A stretch of 64,000 bases of DNA from Pseudooceanicola nanhaiensis DSM 18065 (GTDB lineage Bacteria; Pseudomonadota; Alphaproteobacteria; Rhodobacterales; Rhodobacteraceae): contig NZ_JHZF01000011.1 of assembly GCF_000688295.1 (NCBI RefSeq), positions 1,024,288-1,088,287 of the forward strand, given 5' to 3'. The stretch's first letter is position 1, and the number at the start of each line of letters is the position of its first letter. A program made the position numbers and the translations under genes. Below, one piece after another: positions 34,271 to 43,242 of this stretch. Below the pieces are notes generated by a model. It had not been told where the DNA came from, searched no databases, and worked only from the letters and a program-made list of their open reading frames with translations.

Positions 34271-35113
34271 GTGGCCGGGATCGACACCCTCCCGCCGCTG
34301 CGCGAGGTCATTGCGACACATGGGCTGAGCGCGAAGAAGGCGCTTGGCCAGAACTTCCTGCTGGACCTGAACCTGACCGCCAAGATCGCGCGGCTGGCGG
34401 GCGACATGTCGGGCTGCGACGTGCTCGAGATCGGGCCCGGTCCCGGCGGGCTGACGCGCGGCCTCCTGGCCGAGGGCGCGCGCCGCGTGCTCGCGATCGA
34501 GAAGGACGCCCGCTGCCTGCCCGCGCTCTCCGAGATCGCCGCGGCCTATCCCGGCCGGCTCGAGGTGGTGAACGGCGACGCGCTCGAGGTCGATCCGCTG
34601 GCACATCTCACGCCGCCGATCCGGATCGCGGCGAACCTGCCCTACAACGTCGGGACGGAGCTGCTGGTGCGCTGGCTGACGCCCGATGCCTGGCCGCCCT
34701 TCTGGGACAGCCTGACGCTGATGTTCCAGAAGGAGGTGGCCGAGCGTATCGTGGCCGCGCCCGGCTCCAAGGCCTACGGGCGGCTTGCGCTGCTGGCCCA
34801 GTGGCGGGCCGAGGCGGAGATCGTGCTGACCCTGCCGCCCGAGGCCTTTACCCCGCCGCCCAAGGTCTCTTCGGCCGTGGTGCACCTGACCGCCCTGCCC
34901 GAACCGCGCTACCCGGCCGATCCCAAGGTGCTCGAACGGGTCGTGGCGATGGCCTTCAACCAGCGCCGCAAGATGCTGCGTGCCGCGCTCCGGGGGCTGG
35001 CGCCCGACATCCAGGACCGGCTGGAAGCCTCCGGAATCAAGCCGACCGACCGGGCCGAGACCGTGAGCCTCGAGCAGTTCTGCGCGCTCGCACGGAACAT
35101 CGCCGCGGTGTAA
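34271..35113 (+). CDS. rsmA: 16S rRNA dimethyladenosine transferase RsmA
   Basis: This 280-residue enzyme dimethylates the two adjacent adenines near the 3' end of 16S rRNA. The SAM motif [16 protein letters not shown], the catalytic NLPYN (about residue 120) and the C-terminal [13 protein letters not shown] are clear. Translation starts at GTG, 9 bases after surA. In many proteobacteria pdxA stands between surA and rsmA; here it does not. Confidence 0.96.
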   Translation: MAGIDTLPPLREVIATHGLSAKKALGQNFLLDLNLTAKIARLAGDMSGCDVLEIGPGPGGLTRGLLAEGARRVLAIEKDARCLPALSEIAAAYPGRLEVVNGDALEVDPLAHLTPPIRIAANLPYNVGTELLVRWLTPDAWPPFWDSLTLMFQKEVAERIVAAPGSKAYGRLALLAQWRAEAEIVLTLPPEAFTPPPKVSSAVVHLTALPEPRYPADPKVLERVVAMAFNQRRKMLRAALRGLAPDIQDRLEASGIKPTDRAETVSLEQFCALARNIAAV

Positions 35114-35226
35114 CCGGCGCGGGCGGGGCCACGCCCTTCCGGCCGGACCCGGCGGGCACCCGGCGTCGGCCGACCTGCGTGCCGGAGCCGGAACCGGGCG
35201 GCCTTTCCTGGCGTCGCGCGGGGACG

Positions 35227-35246
35227 GACAGCCCGGGCGGGCTGTC
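35227..35246 (+). terminator. Hairpin after rsmA, possible terminator
   Basis: A perfect 8-bp stem GACAGCCC/GGGCTGTC with a 4-base loop is followed by a smaller palindrome at 35251-35263. No T-tract. The 244 bases 35114-35357 otherwise show no supported gene. Confidence 0.4.
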
Positions 35247-35357
35247 ACGCGGTCTCGGAGACCGGCCACGGCACCCGCGCCTCGCTCCCGGGTTGAGCGG
35301 GGCCCGGGCGCCCTCTGCCGATTGACAATCCCGCAGCGCGCGCGCCCATTCGGCGCC

Positions 35358-36590
35358 ATGGCCCTGATCCGCACCAATCCCGCTTTCCGCCTTCTCATCT
35401 CGGCCAGTGCCGCATCGAACCTCGCCGACGGCATCGCCGCGCTCGCCCTGCCCTGGCTCGCCACGCTGGTCACGCGGGACCCGGCGCTGATCGCGCTCGT
35501 CGCCTTCGCGACGCGGCTGCCGTGGCTGCTGTTCTCGGTCCCCGTGGGCGTGCTGGTCGACCGGCGGGACCGGCGGCGGCTGATGGCGCAGGCCGACGCG
35601 ATCCGGATGCTGCTGAGCCTGGGTGTCGTGGCGCTGATCGGCGCCGCGCCAACCCTGCCGCTGGCCGAGGAAACGCCGCGCTACGTGTTGGGCCTCGCCG
35701 CGCTGGCCTTCCTGCTGGGCGCGGCCGAGGTCGTGCGGGACAATGCCGCGCAGACCCTGCTGCCCGCGCTGGTCGACCGCGACGGGCTGGAGACGGCGAA
35801 CGGCCAGCTCTGGAGCGTCGAGCAGGTGATGGGCGCCTTCGTCGGCCCGCCGCTGGCCGGGCTGCTGATCGCCGTCGCCGTGCCCGCGCCCTTCCTGCTG
35901 GACGCGGTGGCCTTCGGGCTCGCGGCCTGCCTTGTCTGGATGATCGCCCTGCCGCCCCGGGCCGCGCCCGCACGCCGCAGCGTGCTGACCGAGATGGCCG
36001 AGGGCTGGCGCTGGATGCGGGGCGAGCGGATGCTCTTCCGGGTCGCGGTGATGCTGGGGCTGCTGAACTTCCTCGCGACCGCCATGCTGACCGTGCTGGT
36101 GCTCTACTCGCAGGACATCCTCGGCCTTGGCGCCGGGGGCTACGGCGTGCTGCTCACCGCCGGTGCGGCGGGCGCGGTCGTGGCGGGCATCTGGGGCCCG
36201 CGGCTCGTCGCCCGCACCGGCAGCCGGAAGGCCGTGGTGCTGGCGCTCGCGCTGATGGCCCTGCCGCCGCTGGTGATCGCGCTCACCGCCTCACCCGTCC
36301 TCGTGGCGCTCGCGCTCTTCCTCGAGACCGTGGCGGGCATGGTTTGGAACATCGTCACCGTCTCATGGCGGCAGCGGCTGATCCCGGACGCCCTTCTGGG
36401 CCGGGTGAACGCGATCTACCGATTCTTCGGCTGGGGCATGATGCCGCTCGGCGCGCTGTTCGGCGGCTGGGTCGTGGCGCTGGCCGAGCCGGGGCTGGGT
36501 CGCGAGATGGCCCTGCGCCTGCCCTATCTCATCGCCTGCGCGGGCTTTGCGGCGATGTTCCTCTACGGACGCCGCCGCCTGAGCTTCTGA
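35358..36590 (+). CDS. MFS transporter (MFS_3/enterobactin-exporter-like)
   Basis: This 410-residue protein has about 12 membrane segments; motif-A-like VLVDRRDRRRLMAQADAIR sits between helices 2 and 3. It resembles EntS-type and macrolide-efflux MFS_3 proteins; the substrate is unknown. The ATG at 35358 (MALIRTNPAFRLL) is preferred over a TTG at 35322 because that TTG is part of a perfect TTGACA -35 hexamer. No clear ribosome-binding site precedes the ATG, so a leaderless or nearly leaderless mRNA is possible. Confidence 0.88.
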   Translation: MALIRTNPAFRLLISASAASNLADGIAALALPWLATLVTRDPALIALVAFATRLPWLLFSVPVGVLVDRRDRRRLMAQADAIRMLLSLGVVALIGAAPTLPLAEETPRYVLGLAALAFLLGAAEVVRDNAAQTLLPALVDRDGLETANGQLWSVEQVMGAFVGPPLAGLLIAVAVPAPFLLDAVAFGLAACLVWMIALPPRAAPARRSVLTEMAEGWRWMRGERMLFRVAVMLGLLNFLATAMLTVLVLYSQDILGLGAGGYGVLLTAGAAGAVVAGIWGPRLVARTGSRKAVVLALALMALPPLVIALTASPVLVALALFLETVAGMVWNIVTVSWRQRLIPDALLGRVNAIYRFFGWGMMPLGALFGGWVVALAEPGLGREMALRLPYLIACAGFAAMFLYGRRRLSF

Positions 36591-36599
36591 AACGCAAGA

Positions 36600-36620
36600 G
36601 GCCGCCCGGTCGGGGCGGCC
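36600..36620. terminator. Bidirectional hairpin terminator
   Basis: A perfect 8-bp stem GGCCGCCC/GGGCGGCC with a 5-base loop sits between the converging MFS and DUF4167 genes. On the minus strand it is followed by a T-rich TCTTGCGTTT, so it better serves the DUF4167 gene. Confidence 0.6.
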
Positions 36621-36653
36621 CTGCGGCACGGCTGGCGGACATCGGGGCGGAGA

Positions 36654-37253
36654 TCACTCCGCCGCGGTCTGGGCCCCCTCGTCGGGCGCATCGCTCGCTT
36701 CGTCCTTCTTGGGTTTCTTGGCGCGGCTGCGCGGGGCGCGCTTCGGCTTCGCCTCGGGCGCCTTGCTCTCGGGCGTCTCGACAAGGCCGGTGTCCTCGGT
36801 CTCTTCCGAGGTTTCCATCACGCCCAACACGTCGCTCTGGCCCGAGTTTTCGCTGCGGGCGGGCTGCTGCTGCGCCTGCTGGTCGGGCTGCGACTGGCCG
36901 TCGTTGCCGTTGCCGTCCTTGTCCTGCCGCTGCGCGCGTTCGCGGTCGCGGTCGGCCTGGCGCTGGCGGTTTTCCTGTTCCTGCTGCTCGCGCTTCTGGT
37001 CCTGCTCACGCTGCGCCTCGGCGAGCATGCGCAGGTAGTGTTCCGCGTGCTGCTGGAAGTTCTCGGTCGCGACACGGTCGTTCGAGAGCTGCGCGTCGCG
37101 GGCGAGCTGGTTGTACTTTTCGATGATCTGCTGCGGCGTGCCGCGCACCTTGCCCTCGGGTCCCGAGCTGTCAAAGACCCGGTTGACGATGTTGCCGACC
37201 GACCGGTTGTTGCGGTTCGACTTGTTCCGCGAACGTGATTTCGAAGATCTCAT
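36654..37253 (-). CDS. DUF4167 domain-containing protein
   Basis: This 199-residue protein has a basic, Arg/Asn/Ser-rich N-terminus (MRSSKSRSRNKSNRNNRSVGN) leading into the conserved DUF4167 core (about 20-80, FDSSGPEGKVRGTPQQIIEKY and HYLRMLAEAQ). A long Gln/Glu/Arg coiled-coil stretch and a Lys/Pro/Ala tail follow. It is restricted to alphaproteobacteria, and its composition suggests nucleic-acid binding. Its position after prfA-prmC is common in the group. The 232-base upstream gap contains three GTAAA direct repeats (37402, 37419, 37431). Confidence 0.9.
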   Translation of the reverse strand: MRSSKSRSRNKSNRNNRSVGNIVNRVFDSSGPEGKVRGTPQQIIEKYNQLARDAQLSNDRVATENFQQHAEHYLRMLAEAQREQDQKREQQEQENRQRQADRDRERAQRQDKDGNGNDGQSQPDQQAQQQPARSENSGQSDVLGVMETSEETEDTGLVETPESKAPEAKPKRAPRSRAKKPKKDEASDAPDEGAQTAAE

Positions 37254-37485
37254 ATGTCCTGTATTCCAGCCTGTTTATCCCGTTGTCGTGCGGCCCGCGA
37301 AGCGCCTCATGCGCGTCCTTGTCTTCGGTCGACGACTGTGTCCGGCTTGGAGTCATGTGGGACGACCCTAGTGGGTGTCCGCCGCTATGACGTGATACCG
37401 AGTAAACATCTCACTGCGGTAAAGACAAGGGTAAAGTCGGGCAATTCGCCGTTTTTCCGACTGTCTAGCGCAGGATTGCGGGTTT

Positions 37486-38325
37486 TTACCCCCTGCGGGC
37501 GCTGACAACCCGGTCTCTGCCATCAATGTCGGCATGAACCGCCGCCGCGTCAAGGCCCGCGGCCCGGAAGATATCCACAACGGCGGCCCCCTGCCGGTGC
37601 CCGATCTCGACCAGGAGACGACCGCCCGGTGCCATGTGCGCGGGCGCGGCGGCGGCAATGGCGCGGTAGGCCGACAGCCCGTCGCCGCCCGGCGTCAGGG
37701 CGAGGTGCGGCTCCCAGTCCCGGACCTCGGGCGCGAGATCCGCCATCTCGTCCGCGGTGATGTAGGGCGGGTTCGAGACGATGAGGTCGAACGCCCCCTC
37801 GACCGCGCCGAACCAGTCGGAGCGCACGAGCCTCACCCGGTCGGCCAGCCCGAGCGCCGCCGCATTGCGGGCGGCGACGGCGAGGGCGGCCTCCGAAAGA
37901 TCGGTCGCGACGCCGGTGGCCGCGGGGCGCTCGGCCAGCAGCGACAGGGCGATGGCGCCCGTCCCGGTGCCGAGGTCCAGCAGCCGCGTGAACGGCGCCT
38001 CGAGCGCCAGCGCGACGAGCGTCTCGGTCTCGGGGCGCGGATCGAGCGTGTCGGGCGTGACCTCGAACCGGTGTTTCCAGAAGGCGCGGGTGCCGGTGAT
38101 CTGGCTGACCGGCTGGCGCTTCAGGCGCGCCGCGATCGCGGCCTCGAAGCGTGCGGCGACCTCGGGCGGGAGGGGGTCGCGGAGCAGGCCCATGAGCGCG
38201 TATCGCGGCGTCTCCCGGCCGAAGGCATGGGCCATCAGCGCCACCGCGTCGCCCTGGCCGTTGTCGATACCGGCGGCCGAGAGGCGCTCTGCGGCCTCGC
38301 GCATCACCTGGAAGCCGGGTGTCAC
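37486..38325 (-). CDS. prmC: Release factor glutamine methyltransferase
   Basis: This 279-residue SAM enzyme methylates the GGQ glutamine of release factors. The SAM motif [16 protein letters not shown] and the catalytic NPPYI (about residue 187) are present, with an N-terminal helical substrate domain. Its ATG overlaps the prfA stop by four bases, pairing the enzyme with its substrate RF1. Confidence 0.95.
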   Translation of the reverse strand: MTPGFQVMREAAERLSAAGIDNGQGDAVALMAHAFGRETPRYALMGLLRDPLPPEVAARFEAAIAARLKRQPVSQITGTRAFWKHRFEVTPDTLDPRPETETLVALALEAPFTRLLDLGTGTGAIALSLLAERPAATGVATDLSEAALAVAARNAAALGLADRVRLVRSDWFGAVEGAFDLIVSNPPYITADEMADLAPEVRDWEPHLALTPGGDGLSAYRAIAAAAPAHMAPGGRLLVEIGHRQGAAVVDIFRAAGLDAAAVHADIDGRDRVVSARRG

Positions 38326-39371
38326 AGCCCTTCCTCGGCCAGCAGCGCGGCCTGATGGTCGGCGATCAGCGCGTCGATGATGTCGTCCAGATCGCCCTGC
38401 ATCACCGCGTCGAGCTTGTAGAGCGTCAGGTTGATCCGGTGATCGGTGATGCGTCCCTGCGGGAAGTTGTAGGTCCGGATCCGTTCCGAGCGGTCGCCCG
38501 TGCCGACCTGCGATTTGCGGTCCGCGGCGCGGGCATCGGCGGCGCGCTGGCGCTCCATGTCGAAGAGCCGGTTGCGGAGGACCTGCATCGCGATGGCGCG
38601 GTTCTGGTGCTGGGATTTCTCGGAGGAGGTGACGACGATGCCGGTCGGGATATGGGTGATCCGGACGGCGCTGTCGGTCGTGTTGACGTGCTGGCCGCCG
38701 GCGCCGCTCGCCCGCATCGTGTCGATGCGGATGTCGTTCGGGTCGATGGCGATGTCGACCTCCTCGGCCTCGGGCAGCACCGCGACGGTGGCGGCAGAGG
38801 TGTGGATGCGGCCACCCGACTCGGTTTCGGGCACGCGCTGGACACGGTGCACGCCGCTCTCGAACTTCAGCCGGGCAAAGACCCCCTCGCCCCGGACCGC
38901 GGCGACGGCTTCCTTGACGCCGCCGAGCTCGGTCTCCTGGTATTCCACCATCTCCATCTTCCAGCCGCGCGCCTCGGCGTAGCGCTGGTACATGCGCAGC
39001 AGATCCCCCGCGAAAAGCGCCGCCTCGTCGCCGCCCGTCCCGGGCCGGATCTCGATCATCGCGGGCCGCGCGTCGGCGGCGTCCCTGGGCAGGAGCGTCA
39101 GCTGCAGCGCATGCTCGGCCTCCGGCAGACGGGCGCGGAGGGCGGGCAGCTCCTCCTCGGCCAGCGCCTTCATCTCGGGGTCGGCGAGCATCTCCTCGGC
39201 ATCGGCCAGATCGCCCTGCAATTGCTGCCAGTCGCGGATCTGCTCGACGACGGGCCGCAGCTCGGCATATTCGCGGCCAAGCGCGGCGATGTCGCCGCCG
39301 CCCTGGCTCATGCGGGCCTCGATATAACCGAACCGGTCGAGGATTTTCTGGAGACGTTCTTCGGAGATCAT
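38322..39371 (-). CDS. prfA: Peptide chain release factor 1
   Basis: This 349-residue factor reads UAA/UAG stop codons. The GGQ loop [18 protein letters not shown] (about residue 228) drives peptidyl-tRNA hydrolysis. The anticodon-like tripeptide region [17 protein letters not shown] lies just before it. The length is typical. It is first in the prfA-prmC pair. Confidence 0.97.
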   Translation of the reverse strand: MISEERLQKILDRFGYIEARMSQGGGDIAALGREYAELRPVVEQIRDWQQLQGDLADAEEMLADPEMKALAEEELPALRARLPEAEHALQLTLLPRDAADARPAMIEIRPGTGGDEAALFAGDLLRMYQRYAEARGWKMEMVEYQETELGGVKEAVAAVRGEGVFARLKFESGVHRVQRVPETESGGRIHTSAATVAVLPEAEEVDIAIDPNDIRIDTMRASGAGGQHVNTTDSAVRITHIPTGIVVTSSEKSQHQNRAIAMQVLRNRLFDMERQRAADARAADRKSQVGTGDRSERIRTYNFPQGRITDHRINLTLYKLDAVMQGDLDDIIDALIADHQAALLAEEGL

Positions 39372-39432
39372 GCCGGTCTGTCCCCTATGTTGGATACTTG
39401 GTCAAGGGGCTCCGGCGTGGTATCAATTGACC

Positions 39433-39729
39433 ATGCGTCACCTCGCCCTCCTCGTCCTGATCGCCACGCCCGCCGCCGCCGATGTCAAAGGCCCCGGCGG
39501 CAAGGTCGTGGAATGCTACTGCACCGACACGCAGGGCGCGCGCGTCGAACTGGGCGAGACGATCTGCCTGCAGGTCGACGGACGGATGTTCATGGCCCAG
39601 TGCCAGATGAGCCTCAACGTGCCGATGTGGCGCGAGGTGCGGGCGGGGTGCCTGTCCTCCCGCCTATCCCCCGAGCCGGAAGTCGGCCAGCCACCGCTCG
39701 ACGCGCCGCTCGTTCACGCCCAGATCTGA
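39433..39729 (+). CDS. Small exported cysteine-rich protein (98 aa), unknown function
   Basis: A signal peptide (MRHLALLVLIATPAAADVKG) precedes a compact domain with paired cysteines: VECYCTD, ETICLQVDG, FMAQCQMSLN and RAGCLSS, enough for two disulfides. I recall similar proteins in Rhodobacterales but no function. The frame starts upstream at 39370, but the signal peptide fixes the start. The last 22 codons run across the 3' end of the opposite DUF1499 gene, and that Pro-rich tail may be a stop-loss extension. Confidence 0.7.
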   Translation: MRHLALLVLIATPAAADVKGPGGKVVECYCTDTQGARVELGETICLQVDGRMFMAQCQMSLNVPMWREVRAGCLSSRLSPEPEVGQPPLDAPLVHAQI

Positions 39730-40098
39730 CCGGCCGAAGCGGGCACGGGCGAAGATCACCAGCTGTCCGTCCTGCACGGTGACGGTGGTGTAATCCGGAA
39801 AGCCCCAGACCCGCGACCGGGTGACGTAGGTGATGAACCCGGCGCGCGGGCTGCCGGCCAGCGTTTCGGTGCGCGGGGTGGCGCGGATGATCCGGTCGAT
39901 CCTCTCGAGCGGCACGTTGCCCGCGGGCACCGCACGCTGCACCCCGTTCGGCATGTCGACCGCCTCGGCCGTCCGGGGCGCGACATGCCAGTCCTCGGGG
40001 TGCGAGGGGGCGAGACGTATCCACGCCTGAAGCCCCGCGACACCCAGGATCAGAGCGACGATGACCCACCACATCCTGCGTTTCCCCTTCCGCGTCAT
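39664..40098 (-). CDS. DUF1499 domain-containing membrane protein
   Basis: This 144-residue protein has one N-terminal membrane segment (MWWVIVALILGVAGLQAW) and a DUF1499 domain (about 65-140, VPLERIDRIIRATPRTETL, TRSRVWGFPDYTTVTV). The function is unknown. The ATG at 40098 is chosen because upstream codons overlap the agmatinase end and lack conservation. Its 3' end overlaps the convergent cysteine-rich gene by 66 bases. Confidence 0.85.
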   Translation of the reverse strand: MTRKGKRRMWWVIVALILGVAGLQAWIRLAPSHPEDWHVAPRTAEAVDMPNGVQRAVPAGNVPLERIDRIIRATPRTETLAGSPRAGFITYVTRSRVWGFPDYTTVTVQDGQLVIFARARFGRSDLGVNERRVERWLADFRLGG

Positions 40099-40135
40099 GA
40101 CCCAGGAACCCCGAACGGGACGGAACGGCAAGGGC

Positions 40136-41095
40136 CTACCTGCGGGTCCAGCACCAGAGCGCGATGATCTCCATCGCCACATGCGCGCCCGCGACGGCCG
40201 TGGCGCCGGTCGTGTCGAAGGGCGGAGAGACCTCCACCACGTCGCCGCCGACAAGGTTCACCCCCGCGATGTCGCGCAACAGGATCGCCGCCTGCCCCGA
40301 GGAGAGCCCGCCCCAGACCGGCGTCCCGGTGCCCGGCGCGAAGGCCGGGTCGAGCGCGTCGATGTCGAATGTCAGATAGGCCGGGTGGTCTCCGACGATC
40401 TCCCTGATGAGCTGCGCCACCGCCTGCGGCCCCTGCTCGTGCACCGCGCGGGCGTCGATGATGTTCATCCCCCAGCTGTCGGGGTTCGTCGTGCGGATGC
40501 CGACCTGCACCGATTTCGCGGGGTCGATCAGCCCCAGCTTGATCGCCTTGTAGACGAAGGTGCCGTGGTCGATCCGCTCGAAATCGTCGTCGGCCCAGGT
40601 ATCGGAATGGGCGTCGAACTGGATCAGCGCCAGGGGGCCGTATTTCTCGGCATAGGCCTTGAGGATCGGGAAGGTGACGAAATGGTCGCCGCCCAGGGTG
40701 ACGGTGCCGACATCGGCGGCGAGGATCCTGCGGATATGCGCCTCGATCAGGCCCGGCGTCTCCCAGACCTTGGCGTAATCGAAGGCCACGTCGCCGTAAT
40801 CCACGATGGCGAACTCGCTCAGCGGGTCGAAATCCCAGCCGTAGGGCGGATCGTAGGGCTGCAGGGTCGAGGCCTCGCGGATCGCGCGCGGCCCGAACCG
40901 CGTGCCGGTCCGGTGGGTCACGGCCTGGTCGAAGGGCACGCCCGTCACGGCGAGGTCCACGCCGGCGAGGTCCTTGGTGTACTTCCGCCGCAGGAACGAG
41001 GTCGCCCCCGCGAAGGCGTTCTCGAAGGAAAGGCCCTTCAGGTCCTCCCGCGTGAAGGCATCGTCGATCTTCGTCTTCGCATCCTCGAGCGCCAT
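40136..41095 (-). CDS. speB: Agmatinase
   Basis: This 319-residue ureohydrolase with a dimanganese centre converts agmatine to putrescine and urea. Metal-binding motifs are complete: TLGGDHFVTFP, LIQFDAHSDTW and FDIDALDPAFAPGTGTP. It is 11 bases downstream of the M20 hydrolase gene. Guanidinobutyrase or proclavaminate amidinohydrolase activity is a possible alternative for this family. Confidence 0.92.
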   Translation of the reverse strand: MALEDAKTKIDDAFTREDLKGLSFENAFAGATSFLRRKYTKDLAGVDLAVTGVPFDQAVTHRTGTRFGPRAIREASTLQPYDPPYGWDFDPLSEFAIVDYGDVAFDYAKVWETPGLIEAHIRRILAADVGTVTLGGDHFVTFPILKAYAEKYGPLALIQFDAHSDTWADDDFERIDHGTFVYKAIKLGLIDPAKSVQVGIRTTNPDSWGMNIIDARAVHEQGPQAVAQLIREIVGDHPAYLTFDIDALDPAFAPGTGTPVWGGLSSGQAAILLRDIAGVNLVGGDVVEVSPPFDTTGATAVAGAHVAMEIIALWCWTRR

Positions 41096-41106
41096 GGTCC
41101 CCTCCC

Positions 41107-42270
41107 TCAGTCCACCGGTTGCGCCGATTCGACCAGCCGCACGAAGTAGCTGGCGCCGAGCGGCGCGATCTCGTCGTTGAAATCATAGCCGGGCTGGTGG
41201 AGCCCGTCGCCCTCGCCCTGGCCGATCACCATGTAGGCGCCGGGGCGGGCCTCGAGCATGTAGGCGAAATCCTCCGCCCCCATCTCGCGGTTTTCCTCGT
41301 GCACGACCTGATCGGCGGGAACCACGGCGCGGGCCGCCTCGGCCGCGAAGAGCGATTTCTCGGGGTCGTTCACGGTCGGCGGGTAGCCGTGGTCGTAGTC
41401 GAGCTTGGCCTTCACCCCGAAGGCCAGCGCCTGCCCCTTCACGATCTCCTTCATCCGCCGCTCGGCCATCTCGCGCACCTCCGGCAGGAAGCTGCGGACG
41501 GTGCCGTTGATATAGGCGGTTTCGGGGATCACGTTGTCGGCGCTTCCGGCGTGGATCTGGGTGACCGACAGCACGATCTCCTCGCGGGCATAATGGTTGC
41601 GGCTGACGATGGTCTGGAGCGCCTGCGCGATGGCGACGGCGGCCATGATCGGATCCCGCGTCTCCTGCGGGTTGGCGGCATGGCCGCCCTGCCCCTTGAT
41701 GCGGATATGGAACGTGTCGTCGGAGGCCAGCACCGGCCCCGGCCCGGTCATGAAGGTCCCGAGCGGCATCCCCGGCGCGTTGTGCACGGCATAGACCTGC
41801 GCCACGTCGAAACGGTCCAGCGCGCCTTCCCGCACCATCACGCCCGCGCCGCCGCCAAGCTCTTCCGCCGGCTGGAAGATCAGCGCGACCCGGCCCGAGA
41901 AGTTGCGCGTCTCGGCCAGGTATTTCGCGGCGCCGAGCAGCATCGCGGTGTGTCCGTCATGGCCGCAGGCGTGCATCTTGCCGGGGATCTTCGATGCGTG
42001 CTTCGCCCCCGTCGCCTCGACGATCGGCAGCGCGTCCATGTCGGCCCGCAGCCCGATCGTGGGACCCGCGCCGCGCCCGTTGATGATCGCCACCACCCCG
42101 GTCTTCGCGATCCCCTCGTGGATCTCGTCGACGCCGAACTCCTTCAGCCGTTCGACCACGTAGGCGGCCGTCTCGTGGCAGTCGAAGCCCAGCTCGGGAT
42201 GCGCGTGCAGGTGCCGCCGCCAGGCCTTCATCTCGTCGGCGAAGCCTGCGATGCGGTTGATGACGGGCAT
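41107..42270 (-). CDS. M20 family amidohydrolase (hippurate hydrolase/IAA-amino-acid hydrolase-like)
   Basis: This 387-residue metallopeptidase has the metal-binding motifs GLRADMDALP, MHACGHDGHTAMLLG (catalytic Cys-Gly-His), FQPAEELGGGAGVMV and the late EMGAEDFAYML. It hydrolyses N-acyl amino acids; the exact substrate is unknown. The start MPVINRIAGFADEM at 42270 is preferred over a TTG-initiated extension because GGAGTCC precedes it. It is the first gene of an operon with speB. Confidence 0.9.
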   Translation of the reverse strand: MPVINRIAGFADEMKAWRRHLHAHPELGFDCHETAAYVVERLKEFGVDEIHEGIAKTGVVAIINGRGAGPTIGLRADMDALPIVEATGAKHASKIPGKMHACGHDGHTAMLLGAAKYLAETRNFSGRVALIFQPAEELGGGAGVMVREGALDRFDVAQVYAVHNAPGMPLGTFMTGPGPVLASDDTFHIRIKGQGGHAANPQETRDPIMAAVAIAQALQTIVSRNHYAREEIVLSVTQIHAGSADNVIPETAYINGTVRSFLPEVREMAERRMKEIVKGQALAFGVKAKLDYDHGYPPTVNDPEKSLFAAEAARAVVPADQVVHEENREMGAEDFAYMLEARPGAYMVIGQGEGDGLHQPGYDFNDEIAPLGASYFVRLVESAQPVD

Positions 42271-42333
42271 GTCTGGACTCCTCGGGGCGCCTGTTATTGG
42301 GTGGCACTGAACCGCAATAAAGGAGGCGCCGCA

Positions 42334-43152
42334 ATGGGGGACAGCCTGATCCACGACCCTGACGGCGGGTTACCCCGTCTGCTCGAAATCATGGCCCGGC
42401 TGCGCGATCCCGAGACCGGCTGCCCCTGGGACATCGAGCAGGATTTCGCCTCCATCGCGCCCTACACGATCGAGGAGGCCTACGAGGTCTCGGACGCGAT
42501 CGAGCGCGAGGCCTGGGGCGAGCTGAAGGGGGAACTCGGGGACCTGCTGTTCCAGACGGTGTTCCATGCGCAGATGGCCTCGGAGCGCGGGCTTTTCGAT
42601 TTCCACGACGTGGCTGACGTGATGTCCGACAAGATGGTCGCGCGCCACCCGCATGTCTTCGGCGACGAGAGCCGGGACAAGTCGGCCGCCCAGCAGACCC
42701 TGGACTGGGAGAAGATCAAGGCCGAGGAGCGCGCCGCGAAGGCGCAGAAGGGCGTGCTGGACGGCGTGGCGCTCGGCCTGCCGGCACTGATGCGGGCGGT
42801 GAAGCTGCAGAACCGGGCGGCACGGGTCGGATTCGACTGGCCCGGCGCGGGGGAGGTGCTGGACAAGATCCGCGAGGAGACGGAAGAGCTGGTCGAGGCC
42901 CGCGACCGGCTGGGGCCCGAGGAGATCGAGGAGGAATTCGGCGATCTGCTCTTCGTGATGGCCAACCTCGCGCGGCACCTGAAGGTCGATCCGGAGAAGG
43001 CGCTGAGAGGTGCGAACGCCAAGTTCACGAGACGTTTCAACAGGATAGAAGAGAAACTGAAGGCGATGGACAAAGGGCCCGAAGACTCGGACCTCGCCGA
43101 GATGGACCGCCTCTGGGACGAGGCCAAGGCCGAAGAGCGCAAACCCGCCTGA
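42334..43152 (+). CDS. mazG: Nucleoside triphosphate pyrophosphohydrolase MazG
   Basis: This 272-residue protein has two MazG helical domains that hydrolyse NTPs, including non-canonical ones, to NMP and pyrophosphate. The metal-binding EExxE motifs are seen in EEAYEVSDAIE with ELGDLLFQ (first domain) and EETEELVEA with EEFGDLLFVMAN (second). A strong AAGGAGG lies 9 bases before the ATG at 42334. It diverges from the M20 gene. Confidence 0.95.
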   Translation: MGDSLIHDPDGGLPRLLEIMARLRDPETGCPWDIEQDFASIAPYTIEEAYEVSDAIEREAWGELKGELGDLLFQTVFHAQMASERGLFDFHDVADVMSDKMVARHPHVFGDESRDKSAAQQTLDWEKIKAEERAAKAQKGVLDGVALGLPALMRAVKLQNRAARVGFDWPGAGEVLDKIREETEELVEARDRLGPEEIEEEFGDLLFVMANLARHLKVDPEKALRGANAKFTRRFNRIEEKLKAMDKGPEDSDLAEMDRLWDEAKAEERKPA

Positions 43153-43168
43153 TCACGGACGCGTGATC
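43151..43168. repeat. Inverted repeat after mazG
   Basis: Arms GATCACG and CGTGATC are exact complements around a 4-base loop, starting within the mazG stop codon and 75 bases before the iron-binding protein gene. It could be a terminator lacking T residues or an operator for the next gene. Confidence 0.4.
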
Positions 43169-43242
43169 GGACGTTGCGAAAGCCGTATTGATCCTAGCAA
43201 AACACTCAGGATATTCCTGCCGTGAATCACAGGGAGGTCCCG

